Assembly (NCBI RefSeq): GCF_004027225.2 | Contig: NC_044277.2 | Coordinates: 96,531,552-96,595,551, forward strand | Length of the DNA: 64,000 bases | Source of the DNA: Strigops habroptila | Taxonomy: Eukaryota; Chordata; Aves; Psittaciformes; Psittacidae | Direction: 5' to 3' | Part shown: in pieces, positions 1 to 12,500 of the stretch | Position numbering within the stretch: the stretch's first letter is position 1 | How the letters are laid out: every line of letters starts with the position of its first letter | Made by a program: the position numbers and the translations under genes | The notes under the pieces: model-generated | What the model saw: only the letters and a program-made list of their open reading frames with translations | What the model was told of the DNA's origin: nothing | Database searches by the model: none

Positions 1-3000
1 AGCAGCAAGGGAAAAGAGGGATCCAGGTGATAGCTTTTCATAAACTTTCTGGGAGGAACTACATTGAATATATGCATTTTTCTCACTTACAAGTCTTCAT
101 CCTGATCAGCCAGAGACAGGCTATTGGTGCTGATTTTGGTTTTGTTGTTGTTGGCTTTGTTTTTATAACTGTTGAGTGTTTCTGGCTACATTGATCAACA
201 CTACTGGCATGAAACTTTGCCTTCTTTGCAGTGTTACTAACATCTCTTGTTGCCATATTGTTATGAAAAAGCTGATTCATTGTGTTTCTTAACTGACAAT
301 AACTCCAGTTAAACTGCTCAACTTGAGTCATGTGGCATGTGCATGTCTGCTAAGTCTTGGTAGAAATTAAAGTTCTGTAAATTAAAAAAAAACAGGCAAC
401 CAATTTTGCTCATTTCCCCAGCTAAATTAAATGATCTTTTTAATGTTTCCTTTTAGTAGTATTTTGGTCAGTTTAGTCGATTTTAGTACTATTTTGGTCA
501 GTTTAGTCTATTTTAGTACTAATAATTTGAACTTCTACTTCAAAGCAAACTCTTTAAAGGCACATTTCTTATAAATTACTTAGTCATACAGTGATATCTA
601 TCCAATAAGAGTAGGTTCCACTTGTTGAAGTCGCTAAACCAAATGCAGTATAAAATATAAAAAATATAAATATGAAATTTATATATATAATGTTTAAATT
701 TAAATATAGTGTTTCTTAAACTATAATTATATGTATTAGTATATATAAATATATATTTTTTAAAATGTATGTTTTCCATTATTTGAAGTTCTGGCTTTGC
801 TCCAAGGCACTGTCACCAGCGTGAAGTGATTGCTAGTTGTCTTGCTTCTCCAAACTTCTCCTGCTCTACAAAGGGAGTATTGAAGAAACAGCAAAGGAAG
901 TTGAACTTTGGACATAAATTAGCCTCAGATCTGCAGAGTATTTGTGAGAATGCTACACCCTTCTGAATGCTACATGAGTACCGCAGATCTCAGTAGGTAC
1001 CTAACAAAGCCCATAGCCATCTTACACCAGCCTTGCCATTAAAAGTTGAACAAATTGTTACCCTCGCAGGAGATTCTGACTACAAGCCTTTGCAGTGAAG
1101 ATAAGCCTGGAGCTCCTTCTGACTTATAAGTGTCTAGAGAAGAGTATAACTGGGGGGTAACAGCCTTTAAGAGGCAAGATAGATAGAAAGTGATGTTGGT
1201 GATGTCAGATACTAAGTAGTATTTTGCAGTATTAAATACTGCACAGATGGAGATAAACTGTATGACTTAATGCTTGGATGGGTTAAGTGACTTAGGGTTT
1301 GGGTGTGTTTTAACCCCAGAAGTGGAAAGGCAAGTAGTGGCCTGGCTTAAACTAGATTCTGTGTGATTACCATCAATGAGAGATAAAGTTAGATGCATCC
1401 TCTGGAGCTTTGCTGAAGCCTCATTCAAAGCTATTACAATGTAAAGCTGTGATTTTTATTGACTTCAGTGGGACATTCATTCATTCAATCATCACATTTT
1501 TGCTCCCCATGAGACTGAGGCAGATGCCAAAAGCTAATGCTGTATTTCTATTGTGCTTTACTCTTGGATTGGCAAATATAATATGCTTATAGAAAGTTAA
1601 GATTAGTTTTAATGGAGTAAATAAGGGATTGAAGGACAACAACAAAACCAAAAATAAGCAAAATAGTGGAAACTTCAGAGAAAAGAGTAGCAGAGAAAGC
1701 TGGTCACAGCAAAGTTAGAGAAGGCATACAAGAACCAGCCTGAGGACTACGCATTTAATAGAAAGGCCATCTGTACATGCCTGAAGCTAACTTTTTGATG
1801 GAATAAAGTGAGATGTTTCCATAAGCACTTAGAAACTTGTCACAAAATGTCTGTTACTGGTTTGAATCAGCATAAAGTTCAAAGGCTAGAAAGCCTTAAG
1901 AGGTTTAAAAGCTTGTCTATAACATACAAAACACAGTAGTCTTTCTGAAAAGACAGAACTCCTGCAACACAAGAATTGGCTAATTTGCAACTACTGCTGA
2001 ATGCATCAGTGAAAAAGGAAATGTGTAAACAAGTACAGAGTTAAGGGGTTAGGTTTTTTTAATTGCAAGGACAGATGTGCTGGCACCTGGAAGAATGGTA
2101 TTCACTTTATCAAATGAGCTGCTCAGTCTTCCGAGACAGTTGCCCTGTTGACCATCACCAGATGGATAAAAAAGAAGAACCTATTTCCAGCAGAAATACA
2201 AAACTAAGCAAGAATTTGTGCTTGGTTTTTTTTGTAAAACACTTGATCTACAATCTCCTTGACAGAAATCTCTATTAGGAAAACCCTCCAATATCACTTC
2301 ATATGAAGATAGAAGTACCTACATTCCATGGAAAAATCCCATCTATTTAGATCTGATTTATTCCAGAACTACAGGAATTACACTTGGCCTTAAAATACTA
2401 AATTTACACAGGTTTAAATCTAGAAAAAAAGCTACAGTAAACAAGGCTGTTTTCTCCTCTGATTTTTATGGCTTATTATATTCCAGCCTTCTCACCTAAG
2501 GAATTTTCTATCTTCCTGTCCCTTCTTCTTATCCAGCCTACCTGAGCAGAGGACGCTTTCACCTGACAGCAGAACAGTGAGAGGCAGATGCTGAGTAAGA
2601 TCCCAGCAAATGGTGGATCTTTCCATGTAGGACTGGCACACCATCACCACAGTCTTCTGACTGCTTACCAAATGAATGAAAACATTGGAAAGTCCTAAGC
2701 CTAGCATTGCAGAGAACAGGGTTCAGCAGATCTTATTTTTGCAAGCCAAAAAGGTACTGAGTAACAGAACAATATTAATTTCTGACAAGCAATCTAAGAA
2801 AAGGGAATCTTCATTAAAAGTCCATTTTAACATTTGAGATATATAATACACAATAATCAGATCTTATCAGATCTTTTTTCTAGTGCTTACCTGTCTGTCA
2901 GTTTTATTCTTTGCTCTTCACATACAGTTTCCATAGAGGCGACAAGTAATTTCTGCTTAGGCATTGATGTTGCAAGGATTAGGTTGTTCATTATTTTTCT

Positions 3001-3566
3001 GCAAAGCTGTGAAGTTTTTGATTCTCAGCAGGTCAGTTTGTTTTGTTGCACAATTTTCTATTGCTGAGCAATTCAGATGCGAAGAGTGTGTTTGAAGTCT
3101 CCTGAGCTTGCATGTGCTCCTCTGAAGAAGTGGATAATACATCTATTTCTAGTGAGTCTGGAAAAGAAAAAAAGACACTGTCATGTTAACAGAATATCCT
3201 CAGTTTAAAATTACTTTCAAAAATAAAGTCTATATTGTTGTGGTTTTGTTTTTTTTTTTTTTTAAGACTATGAAAATCCACTTAGTTTTTGAAACTGGGT
3301 CTGGAGATGATAAAAGTACTTCCAGACCAGTTCTGGGGTAGCTAGGTTTTTTATTTTGAAAAATGCTTAATTCTTCCAGTAAATTTTGCTCGCTCTAGAG
3401 TACTTTATATATTCTTCACAACTGCAAACAGTTCCATCACCTTGTGTACAAGTTACTAAATGTAAATGATTTTTGCTTAAAGAAAACAATGCATGTATGA
3501 ACTCATTGAATAATTTAAATTTACAGAAGTGAAAAGACACTAGCTAAATACAATTGTATTCACGAT
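1..3566. other. Intergenic AT-rich DNA, no gene seen
   Basis: I see no coding exon, RNA gene or recognisable transposon here. Open frames are short, many begin at non-ATG codons, and none shows family motifs. The stretch contains a 30-bp tandem duplication (451-520), a strongly AT-rich patch at about 640-770, and a poly-T run near 3250. Old, diverged repeats may be present but cannot be recognised by eye. Confidence 0.6.
451..520. repeat. 30-bp tandem repeat, 2.3 copies
   Basis: Two consecutive 30-bp units (451-480 and 481-510) differ at only two positions. A third partial unit (511-520) begins in the same way. The unit starts TTTTAGTA and contains ATTTTGGTCAGTTTAGTC. The near identity suggests a fairly recent local duplication. 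No function is implied. Confidence 0.9.
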
Positions 3567-4114
3567 TGTCCTGGTTTCAGCTGGGAGAGTTATATTTCTT
3601 CTTACTAGGTGGTACAGTGCTGTGATTTGGCTTTAGTCTGAGAACAATGCTGATGACATGCCGATGTTTTAGTTGTTTTAGCTTACCCCAACCAAGGACT
3701 CTTCAGTCTCTCATGATCTGCCAGTGAGGAGGGGCACAAGATGCCAGGAGAGAGCAGAAACAGGACATCTGACCAGAGCTAGGCAAAGGGGTATTCCATA
3801 CCACAGCACATCATGCCCAGTATAGAAATTGTGGGGATTTACCCAGAAGGGACCGATCTCGGGTCAGACTGGGTATTGGTCAGCAGATGGTGAGTAATTG
3901 TATTGTGCATCACTTGTGTTTTCTGAGCTTTCATTTCTTTTTGTTATTGTTGTCGTTGTTCGCTATTATTGTCAGTATTGTTATAGCTAGTATGATTTCT
4001 ATTATCATTATATTTTACTTAATTTCAATTATTGAACTGCTCTTATCTCAACTTACGGGTTATATATTCTTCTGATTCTTGTTCCCATCCCACACGGGGG
4101 TTTAAACCACAATA
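3567..4114 (+). mobile_element. ERVL-type long terminal repeat (5' LTR)
   Basis: The block starts TGTCCTGGTTTCAGCTGGGA and ends TTTAAACCACAATA, which I recognise as the ends of a common bird ERVL LTR family. Inside are the family landmarks: GTACAGTGCTGTG, the phrase GAGAACAATG, GGCAAAGGGGTATTCCATACC, and a degenerate TATA region in CCCAGTATAGAAATTG near 3820. The start is TG, and the terminal dinucleotide appears mutated from CA to TA. The element lies in + orientation and is followed at once by a primer-binding-site-like sequence and internal remnants, so it is the 5' LTR of a truncated provirus and not a solo LTR. Several indels relative to the family show it is old. The assignment is from memory of the family consensus, not from a search. 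Confidence 0.85.
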
Positions 4115-5500
4115 GTCCTTTTTTGCCGCCCAACTTGGGACCCAGAGGGTTGAGATAACAATGGAATTGACCAAAGCATGTTAAAATAAATTTGTTGTAA
4201 GCATTCATTGTATTGTAATAGTCATTGGTCACAATGTTGCCTCATTTGTTCTCAGAGTTCATGTGCGTGTGCTCCTTGGTAATACTGTTCTTGTCCTAAG
4301 TGCTCCCTGTGGTGATATCCATGGGGCTTGGGCCAAGTTTATAATTTTGTTGTACTTCGTAGTGCTGGGCTATGATAAGACTAAGAATCGCTGGTCATGA
4401 GACTATGTGGTATGTGCACTCGGTATTGTCGTCACCTTTGTCCCTCGGGAGCCATCTGTTGGGAACTATTAACAATTACACCTTTGGCCTTTTCTCCTTG
4501 CTGTGCCAACCGGTAACAGAAATATTTCCTATAGCTTCCTTTTTGCCTTTGTTCTGTCCTTTCTTTCCCCCTTCCTTCCTTCCAATATCCTTCTTCTCCT
4601 CCAGGATAATTACAGTAGTATCTGTGAATTTTAAATATTTTTAATATCCTTTGAATACCCATGAAACCAGCCTGGTTCTTTTGCTAGGAACCAGCATGCT
4701 ATTGAACATGGTTCAGACCTTGCTTAGGGTTAATCAGCTACCTGTTGCTACTCCACCCCACCGTGATAAGCACTGTGGCTCCAAGAAGAAGAAGAGGGAC
4801 TCAAACTCCAGTGACAAGCACTGCAGCTACTCAAGCCCTGGCAACAAGGATTTCAGCCACTTCAGTCTCCACAACAAGCACTGTATGACCAACTGATGAT
4901 CAACTCTGGGAGTTTGAAGACAATCTTTCCCCCTCCGTCATTTCAGCTGTGGAAAAACTGCGCTGGGAGTTCCAGCAATTTAGAGATGATATATCCTGCT
5001 CCCCACTTGTACAGACCCGCATCTCAGCTATATAGGCACCTGTCATCAAGAGGGAGGATATAGAAGGTACACGCCACAGAGTACCCTGTGGTTTTATCTG
5101 CAGGATCACAGAGAGGACATGACGAAGTGGGATTGAAAACCTACCTTAATTCTAGAGGAACAAGTACGTGAATTGCAAGGATCCCCCCTCCTGGGAATCC
5201 TCCCAGGAAAACTGCTGCTCCAAACTCTGGTGGGCAGTTTCCCAGATATAGTGGAAGAGGTGATTTTACTCCAATTCCTATGAACAGGAATTCTAATCCC
5301 TTTTTACAAGAAGTAAGTGAAGAATCTTATGATCACTATTATAGGGGCCCTGCCTCCAGACATGTTGAGGAGAAGGACAACTGGGTTTACTGGATTGTGT
5401 GGATCAGATGGCCTGGCATATCAGTCCCACCAGAGTATAAAGGCTCTAGTTGACACTGGTGCATAGTGTACCTTCATGCCATCAAGCTATCGAGGGGCTT
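4115..5500 (+). pseudogene. Decayed ERVL internal region: primer site, gag remnant, start of protease
   Basis: Directly after the LTR, 4115-4150 carries CCGCCCAACTTGGGACCC, resembling the primer-binding site and leader of this ERVL family. The leader and gag-like part that follow (about 4150-5400) have no long frame. Near 5443 the frame encodes A-L-V-D-T-G-A, the aspartic protease active-site motif (DTGA at 5452-5463). It is followed at once by a TAG stop (5464-5466), with C-T-F-M-P-S in frame beyond it. Recognisable retroviral sequence ends at about 5500. No reverse transcriptase, integrase, dUTPase or 3' LTR is seen, so the copy is 3'-truncated. It cannot encode a working product and has no env-like frame. 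The right boundary is approximate. Confidence 0.75.
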
Positions 5501-8185
5501 AGCAAGGGGGAGAAAGAATATCAAGACTTAGTTTCAACTGTATAAAATATCTTCACTGCCAAGTCTTAGTGAGTTCTTTTCACATGGTTTCATGCAAACA
5601 ATATTTAAGACTTTCAACTGTACTATTCTTCCTGATTCTCTAAATTGGTGAAAGCTAAATCTAAACTAGATTGCCACTAATGATTATTGATACCATATGT
5701 TAAAGTAAGAACTCTTTATGATGTTGCTAAAAACAACTGGAAGTTAAACAGAAAGGTATGAATTAAGACGTATTTTGTTGCTAGACAAAGTACCTGGAGT
5801 GTGAGTTATCTTTTCAAAAACAAGCAAATACTGTATTTCATGGACCTGTGAAAAGCTGAATCTTTGGAGGGAGAGTTAAAGAGTCCACTAGGTGGTGCAT
5901 AAGGCATAGAGGAAAAAAGAATCTGCTAAATAGACAAAAGGATTTTTCTCCTAAAGAAGAGCAGGGAGCGTGTGAACTGCCAAATATCTGACATATGCCA
6001 TTGAGCTGGAACTCAAAGGTCACATCCATTTCTCCTATCACACAGGAGGAAGGAAGCACAGGGGCTTGTTCTGTGTCATTTCCCCTGCAAGATGTGTGTC
6101 CATTATGTCCCTGAGGACTGTGGAGTAGAAGGGATTTAGCAATCTTAACTGAACTGTGAATCAATATCTAGCAGACTGTATGACCCCTTCTATCTATAGT
6201 TTTGTTATATGTTCTTTTTATTCATGCATTCAGCACAGTATTAGCTCAGGATCCTTTTTCATGCAGCCCATGTGCATCTCTTCCACAACACTATCTCCAG
6301 TTATTAGCCAAATTACTTAATATTCACCTAATCCATTACCTCGCTATGATGCTGAAGTACTCTCAGGCACAATACCTGCTAAGCGAGAGGCACTTTTTGG
6401 CCAGTCTGTATGCAACTCAGAGCCAGCCACAAGAGGTATATGTAATGGCTAAAGACTGCAATCTATTCTTCAGTAAAGACACCAATTAGAAAGCTCAAAA
6501 AATCCATCTACTAGAAGGCTGAATTTTATTTCCATATCTCCTAGAAATACTGACAGACGCAGAATAATAAATGAAGTAGAAAACAACCATAAACAGCCAT
6601 AAACACATATTTCTTATATAGAAGATAGAAGAATAATTGGTACCATGGTAATCAACACCTTAGACAAAGTAAGCAAAAGAATGAAAGTGCTAAAATTAAT
6701 ATCTGGATGGGTTGTAAAATTAGTCTGAACAGAAATTTAATTATAAGCTTCATATTCATCTTCAAGTTTTAGATTTGGGTCTTTTTTAGACAAATCCTTA
6801 GTCTTACTTTCTGAAAATATAAATTTGCTACTTCTTTTTCAGGCCTTGTTTACTGTTAAGATGTTTAGCTGGTGAAACGTTAGACAAATATTTATACTGT
6901 AGCAAAGGAAAAAAGAAAGATAGATTTGCTATCAAATAACTACAGAGAATATAATATATGGATATACAATAGAATATGTAAGAGACAAGAATGCTAAATC
7001 ACAGAGTCAATCTGCATTTTCCAAGCATGGCAAAATAAAATGTGGCATTTTTTTTTAATAGGACTAACATTTGGCTTTTCAAACTTGAGAGACTGACCAA
7101 GTATTCCATGTTTATTGATTGTTTGGGATTACAAGAAAACTAGGTGATAACAGACTGATAATTTTCTAATTTTATACTACACTGTCTTTTTCCATTTCTC
7201 CATAGACTACCAACAGAGTGCGTTGCATTATTTTCTTACAGCATGTAGTGTTAGCATTACTGCTGTTAAAAAATGCTTTCTGTTGATTCAGAGCATAAGT
7301 ATACTGTACTCATGGTAAAACACTAATATAATCTTCAGCAGTTTCTACTACACTGATATTTCGTATTCTAGGCATAAGGATTTAATGCAAAATTCCAAAC
7401 AAGTTCCAAATACAGGTGACTAAATAAAATGCTAATATCTCATGCCGTCTGGGGGTTTTATTTGTTAAGCACCAAGAGCTAATTCTTACAAGGTATTACA
7501 TATATCATTCTAATCAATGGAACTTGAAAGCTTGCATTCTTTAAGGAATCAAGATCCTAGTATTTACAGTTGCATAGGAAGTGTTACGAAAGGTAATCTT
7601 TTCCTAACATTAGCTGAAATTCCTATTGCAAAGGTATGGATATATCTAACAAATTGTGTTCAGAAACATGCTGGTTAAAATGATTTCTTTCCCCCACTCC
7701 TTTTTTTATTTCTTTTTCCCCAGAGGAAAATTCTAGAATTCTGAAGATGCCAGCATTTTTGCAGTGTTTCATCTTAGATCCCATAACTATAAGGACATGT
7801 GTTTAGTAAGCAAGACTGTATACCCTTTTGCCAATGAAATGGTACAAAATGCTAGGAAATAAATTCTATAAGAAAGTTCTTTCAAGATCACAGATCTTTT
7901 TGCTGTCATCTTTGATATTTATCATGGACTAATAAGAATCTTTAAGTGCTCTTGCAACCTCTTCTTTCAAACTTTTGCTTTGAACTGTAACTCTCTAAAG
8001 CCAGTACACAAACTTACTCTATCTCTGCCCAAAAACTCACAGAGAACAGCACAGTCTCCATGCAAGTCTATCATCTATTGCAATGAAACCTCAATCTCTC
8101 TCCTTACAGAGATAGGAAGTATCAGGAAAAAAATCAAGAGGATTGCTAAAAATTCAGGACCCAATCATCTTCAACTTACAGTTTT
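5501..8185. other. Intergenic DNA, no gene seen
   Basis: The longest frames (5838-6164 minus, 6202-6489 plus) match no protein family I know. The plus frame begins with a TTG codon. I see no splice-flanked exon or recognisable repeat. Confidence 0.55.
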
Positions 8186-8347
8186 GCCCAGAGAAGCTGT
8201 GGCTACCCCATCCCTGGAAGTGTTCAAAACCAGATTGGACGGGGTGTTGAGCAAGCTGGTCTAGTGGAAAATGTCTATGCCCATGCAAGGGGTTTGGAAC
8301 TAGATGATCTTTAAGCTACCTTTCAACTCTAACCATTCTATGATTCT
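8186..8347 (+). mobile_element. CR1 LINE 3' end fragment
   Basis: The sequence matches the CR1 3' untranslated region: GCCCAGAGAAGCTGTGGCTA, a CCCTGGAAGTGTTC segment, GGAACTAGATGATCTTTAAG, and the terminal ATTCTATGATTCTAT repeat, in that order on the + strand. The copy is heavily 5'-truncated (about 160 bp), as is usual for CR1, and carries many substitutions. Confidence 0.95.
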
Positions 8348-9421
8348 ATCATTAACTGGCAAAGCAGATATATAAGAAGACCTTGGTATGCCAACTGTGA
8401 AACACTTTCTGCACTGGTCTCCTTTTCCATGCAATTCTACTTCATTTATTAGCAATGGAAATGTCAGTTCTACTATCTAAAATAGTAAAGAAAAAGCTGG
8501 TAGTAGAAACACTTTGATCCCAAATAGTATGAAGCTGCTGACCTTCAAGCAATAAAAAAAAAGAAAAGCCCTGTACATGTTTGACAAGTAAAAGAAGATT
8601 CACCTGGAAATAAGTATTTGAAAGAAGAGCCTATTTTGGTTTTTAGTTCTGGCAAAGCAGGTGGTGTCAGGCTGCTCAGTTCAATTGTGCCCTATGTTAC
8701 AAGTTAAACTTGCAAAAGTCATGAGAGAGATGTCATCAATTCAGCTGATCCCAGCTTTGTAAATACCGTTGTAGCTACCATTAACAGTGGGAAAAAATTT
8801 TATGACTCCACATCAAAAATAAAACCAAAGCATTAAGGAAACAGATAAGAAAGGTATAGACAAGGCCAAACTAACAACGCAAGGCAAGATTATTCCAACA
8901 ATAGCACAATGTATCTCAGTTGTAACCTGAAATGCTCCCAGTTCTGAGCAAGTAGTAGGCTGACAACATTAAAAAGGTGAATACTGCAGAAAGAAGTTCA
9001 GACATTTAATATCATTTCATCTGTACCCAAAAAAAGGTTATTTCTATAAGCCTATACTTGTACAGGTGCAAGGTTTCTTTATGAAATCTCTAGTTGCAAA
9101 AAGCCAATGGCAATACGAACTTATTTATTACCATGTTGCTAACATACTTGGCAGGTGGGTCCAATCTCAGACTTCTAGTTCTTTAACATTTATGCTATCG
9201 GTTTTGTAGAGACCAAGAAAATAACATTCGAAAATTTAAAAACATAAAAATAAATTGACTGTAAGTACCAAACATGCATGTCTTTCTTAAAATTATGTCT
9301 CAAACAACTGTATAATCAGCAGCTGCCTTCATCACTTGAAAGTAAAATCATAAAAATAGCAAACAACTCACATATTAACCCAAATGCAGAACTTTAAGAT
9401 ATTATTATTACTGTTGCTGTT
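8348..9421. other. Intergenic DNA, no gene seen
   Basis: This AT-rich stretch lies between two CR1 fragments. I see no coding exon, RNA gene or further repeat. Confidence 0.55.
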
Positions 9422-9443
9422 ATCATCATCATCATCATCATCA
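9422..9443. repeat. (ATC)n microsatellite
   Basis: A run of seven ATC units is followed by imperfect ATT and ATC units up to about 9460. It sits about 45 bp 5' of a CR1 tail fragment. Confidence 0.9.
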
Positions 9444-9489
9444 TTATCATTATTCTCATTTAAGAAATTTAAAATTTAAAGTCTCCCTG

Positions 9490-9566
9490 ACTGTGACAGG
9501 GGGATTGGAACTAGGTGAGCTTTAAGATCCCTTCCAACCCAAACCAATATTCTGTTATTGTATGAT
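9490..9566 (+). mobile_element. CR1 LINE 3' end fragment (very short)
   Basis: About 75 bp match the extreme CR1 3' end: GGGGGATTGGAACTAGGTGA, then CTTTAAGATCCCTTCCAACC, then a decayed tail reading TTCTGTTATTGTATGATC. The orientation is plus. It is an extreme 5' truncation. Confidence 0.85.
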
Positions 9567-12500
9567 CTGCACAAATCTCAATCTCACAAAAGCCAGAGAA
9601 ATTATGCTATCTTCCCTTTATCCACAACTTTATTTACCAAGCTATTGGGAGTTTTCCTGGAGATTTCACAAAACATATATATCTAAGATTACCTAATTAT
9701 ATTGCTTTTCATTATTAGTTTGGCCTTGTCTACACCTTTTTTATATCTTTCCTTATGCTTTGGTTTATTTTTGACGTGTAGTCATACAATTGTATTTCCC
9801 CTTCCTGAGTGCAAAGATCACAACACTGCTAAATTGAAAAACTCATTGCAAGTTATCAATTGCATTATGCCTGTGTTTATGTGAGCATACATATAAAAAA
9901 AGATATAGTTATAAAAATAAATTTCACATAAATATGTAAAGACAAAATACTAAAATGATTATACTTGTAATTGCTATAATCTAGTACTGTATCTTGATAT
10001 TACAAAACAATGGTACCAAAACTGACATGCAAAACATGATACAAAATTGTTATTATTGCCAGAAGAGTGCTGAAAGGTACAATATACAGTTACATGAATA
10101 CCAAGAACCAACACAATGGAAATTTAAATGCAACTGAACTACACTCAAACCAAGTATTTCAAAACAGCAAAACCATTCTCAATACATCAGAAATCCTTTC
10201 TTCATTTGCTAACCAGTGCTTACAAACCAAATGTAACCAAAATGCTTACAAATCCATTCCAGGTTTAGAAACAAGGTAGAAGCAACATAGGATGCTGATG
10301 TTGAATGTTTTAATGAGTTCGCAAGTGAAAAATAAGTATCAAGAGACTACCTGAAAATACATGATGCCAACAGAAAAGGTATCCACCCCGAAAAGTAACT
10401 TATGCACGAGCAACTGACAAGGCTTATTAGATGCATCAAAGGTCCTGTCTATGATGTTGAGCATACTACAAAACAGATATTTTTAAGCGAGACATGCGAT
10501 GTACCGGGAACATTCTAGCCACTGAAGCATGAAGCTGTGTGTATACCAGTTCACCACACTGAGAAGCAGCAGTACTATAATTATGTGTAATTATCTTTCC
10601 AAAATACTTGAGAAAAATTTAGTTGGTGAGTGAAGTCTTGTAGATTTTCTAAGTGTTTCCAGACTTCACTGTGAATTTTTCTGACCTCACCTAACTATGC
10701 TATTCACTTTTGAATGAAGCTCTAACTTCCGGGACAACATTTCAACTGTTTCAGTTAATGCATTTATACCTTTTAATCTCATATATTTAATTATGTTGCT
10801 AAGGAAGACTTCATTTAAATGTATGCTCTCTAGTAAAATGCAACAAAGATACATTTCATTCACTAACACTGACTGGACAGTCATGTAAAGTTTCAAAAAT
10901 TGATTGATTACATTGTTAGGATTTTCACAAGTGTGTAAGTCAGCAGCACCACTAAATCTTTAAGATTGTTGAATTAAAAGACAGTTTATCAATCTAATGT
11001 GATGTGTCAATACTGAGGTAGGTAAGAAATGTTAATGGAAAAAATAAGTGCACCCAAGATAGCATTGTAGGACATGAAATCCATACAAACACAGCAACTG
11101 TACACAAAATCTTGACAAATCTTGTAAATCAAACCATTCTACATAGGAAAAGGGATTTTGTTTTATTTTATTTTTTAACTCAGATTTCAGGAGAAGGTTA
11201 CTTCTTTACTGTCATTTTATCCATTATATTACATCAATTGCTGACATTCGTGTCCCATTGATAGAAAATGTTAGAGCTGTAAAGGAAGCAATAGGAACAA
11301 ACTTGCTGATATTCTGTTAATGATTCTTTCTACTTAGGAATATAAAGGTGGAACTTTGGTAACAGTTAGGCATGTAGAAAATTTTGGCTGGCATTGTACA
11401 ATGAGAATTTTTGGCAATAGAATCAGTGGCCAAAAGTGATGACTGTCAGTAGCATTGGAAGTTCATCTGGAAATTGGAAAGCTTCTGAATACTTCACTTG
11501 AGTATGACTATTCTTTAACTTAGTCTTACACCTGAAACGCTGTGATTTTATTAATACCAAGATAAATGTGCAAACTGCCTGCTATGAAACTCCTGAAATT
11601 TGGTAGGAGGGAAAAGTTGAACAAATAGCATTTACATGAAAAAAAAGTACAGAATAATTCTAAACAGTCACAGAAAACATAGGAAGGCCTCACAGTTAAC
11701 ATCCACTTAAAAATATACAGCTGGCTGTAGTGTTTAGTCAGTCGCTAGTACAGTTCTACTAATAACTTCTAATAGTAGCTATCTTCACTTTCTGTGACCT
11801 TTGATATCAATGACAAAGCAATAAACGAGAATGTGGATGGCAGATCAAAGTTCACAAAGCAATAATATAGCCATTTGTTTTGTAGCTCCACAAAAAAGTA
11901 AAAACAGCACAGCTCCCCAGAGGAAATAGAATGTAGTTTTCTTCCCTTGTAGTACAAGATAAACCTATTATCAAGACATTTCAAAGGAACAAATGCAAAT
12001 AAAAAGGAAATAAGCTATCTTATCCAAACGTTTGTGTATACAGTTAATCTGCAAATGAGGTGTGCGCATACCTGTGAATTTAATCAAGTCATATCCTCAT
12101 AGGACAGTAATATATAAGCTGAAGTGCAAAATATAGTATTGTTTTGTATTCCCTGAGTTTTACCTTGATCCCTACTTCAAAACAACTTTATTCTGAACTA
12201 ATTTTGTATTTCCAAGATGCAGTCCAAACTGATAGAATTAATGGAGTCTGACGTTTTACAGAAGCCAGTTTAGCCTCCCCAAAATATGAATGGGATTTAT
12301 GCCAAAGCTGAACACACTTACAATCTAACCCTGAAAGTCTACATCCTTGCAACTTCAAGGTCATCTATTGATGGATTTTTTGAACAATCTCGTTTTATTT
12401 AAAAGTGGTAGCAAGTACTTAAAATTATCAGATTAAGAGAGTTTGTTGCTTGCTTTCTTCAGCTTTCATTATTTATATTTCCACTATTTAAGTAGAGGAT

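Noticed and set aside
6202..6489. 95-codon plus-strand frame
   Set aside because: It starts at a TTG codon, shows no domain or splice signals, and matches nothing I know.
5500..12000. A second ERVL LTR closing the provirus
   Set aside because: The LTR start and end motifs occur only once in the window in either orientation, as far as I can see.
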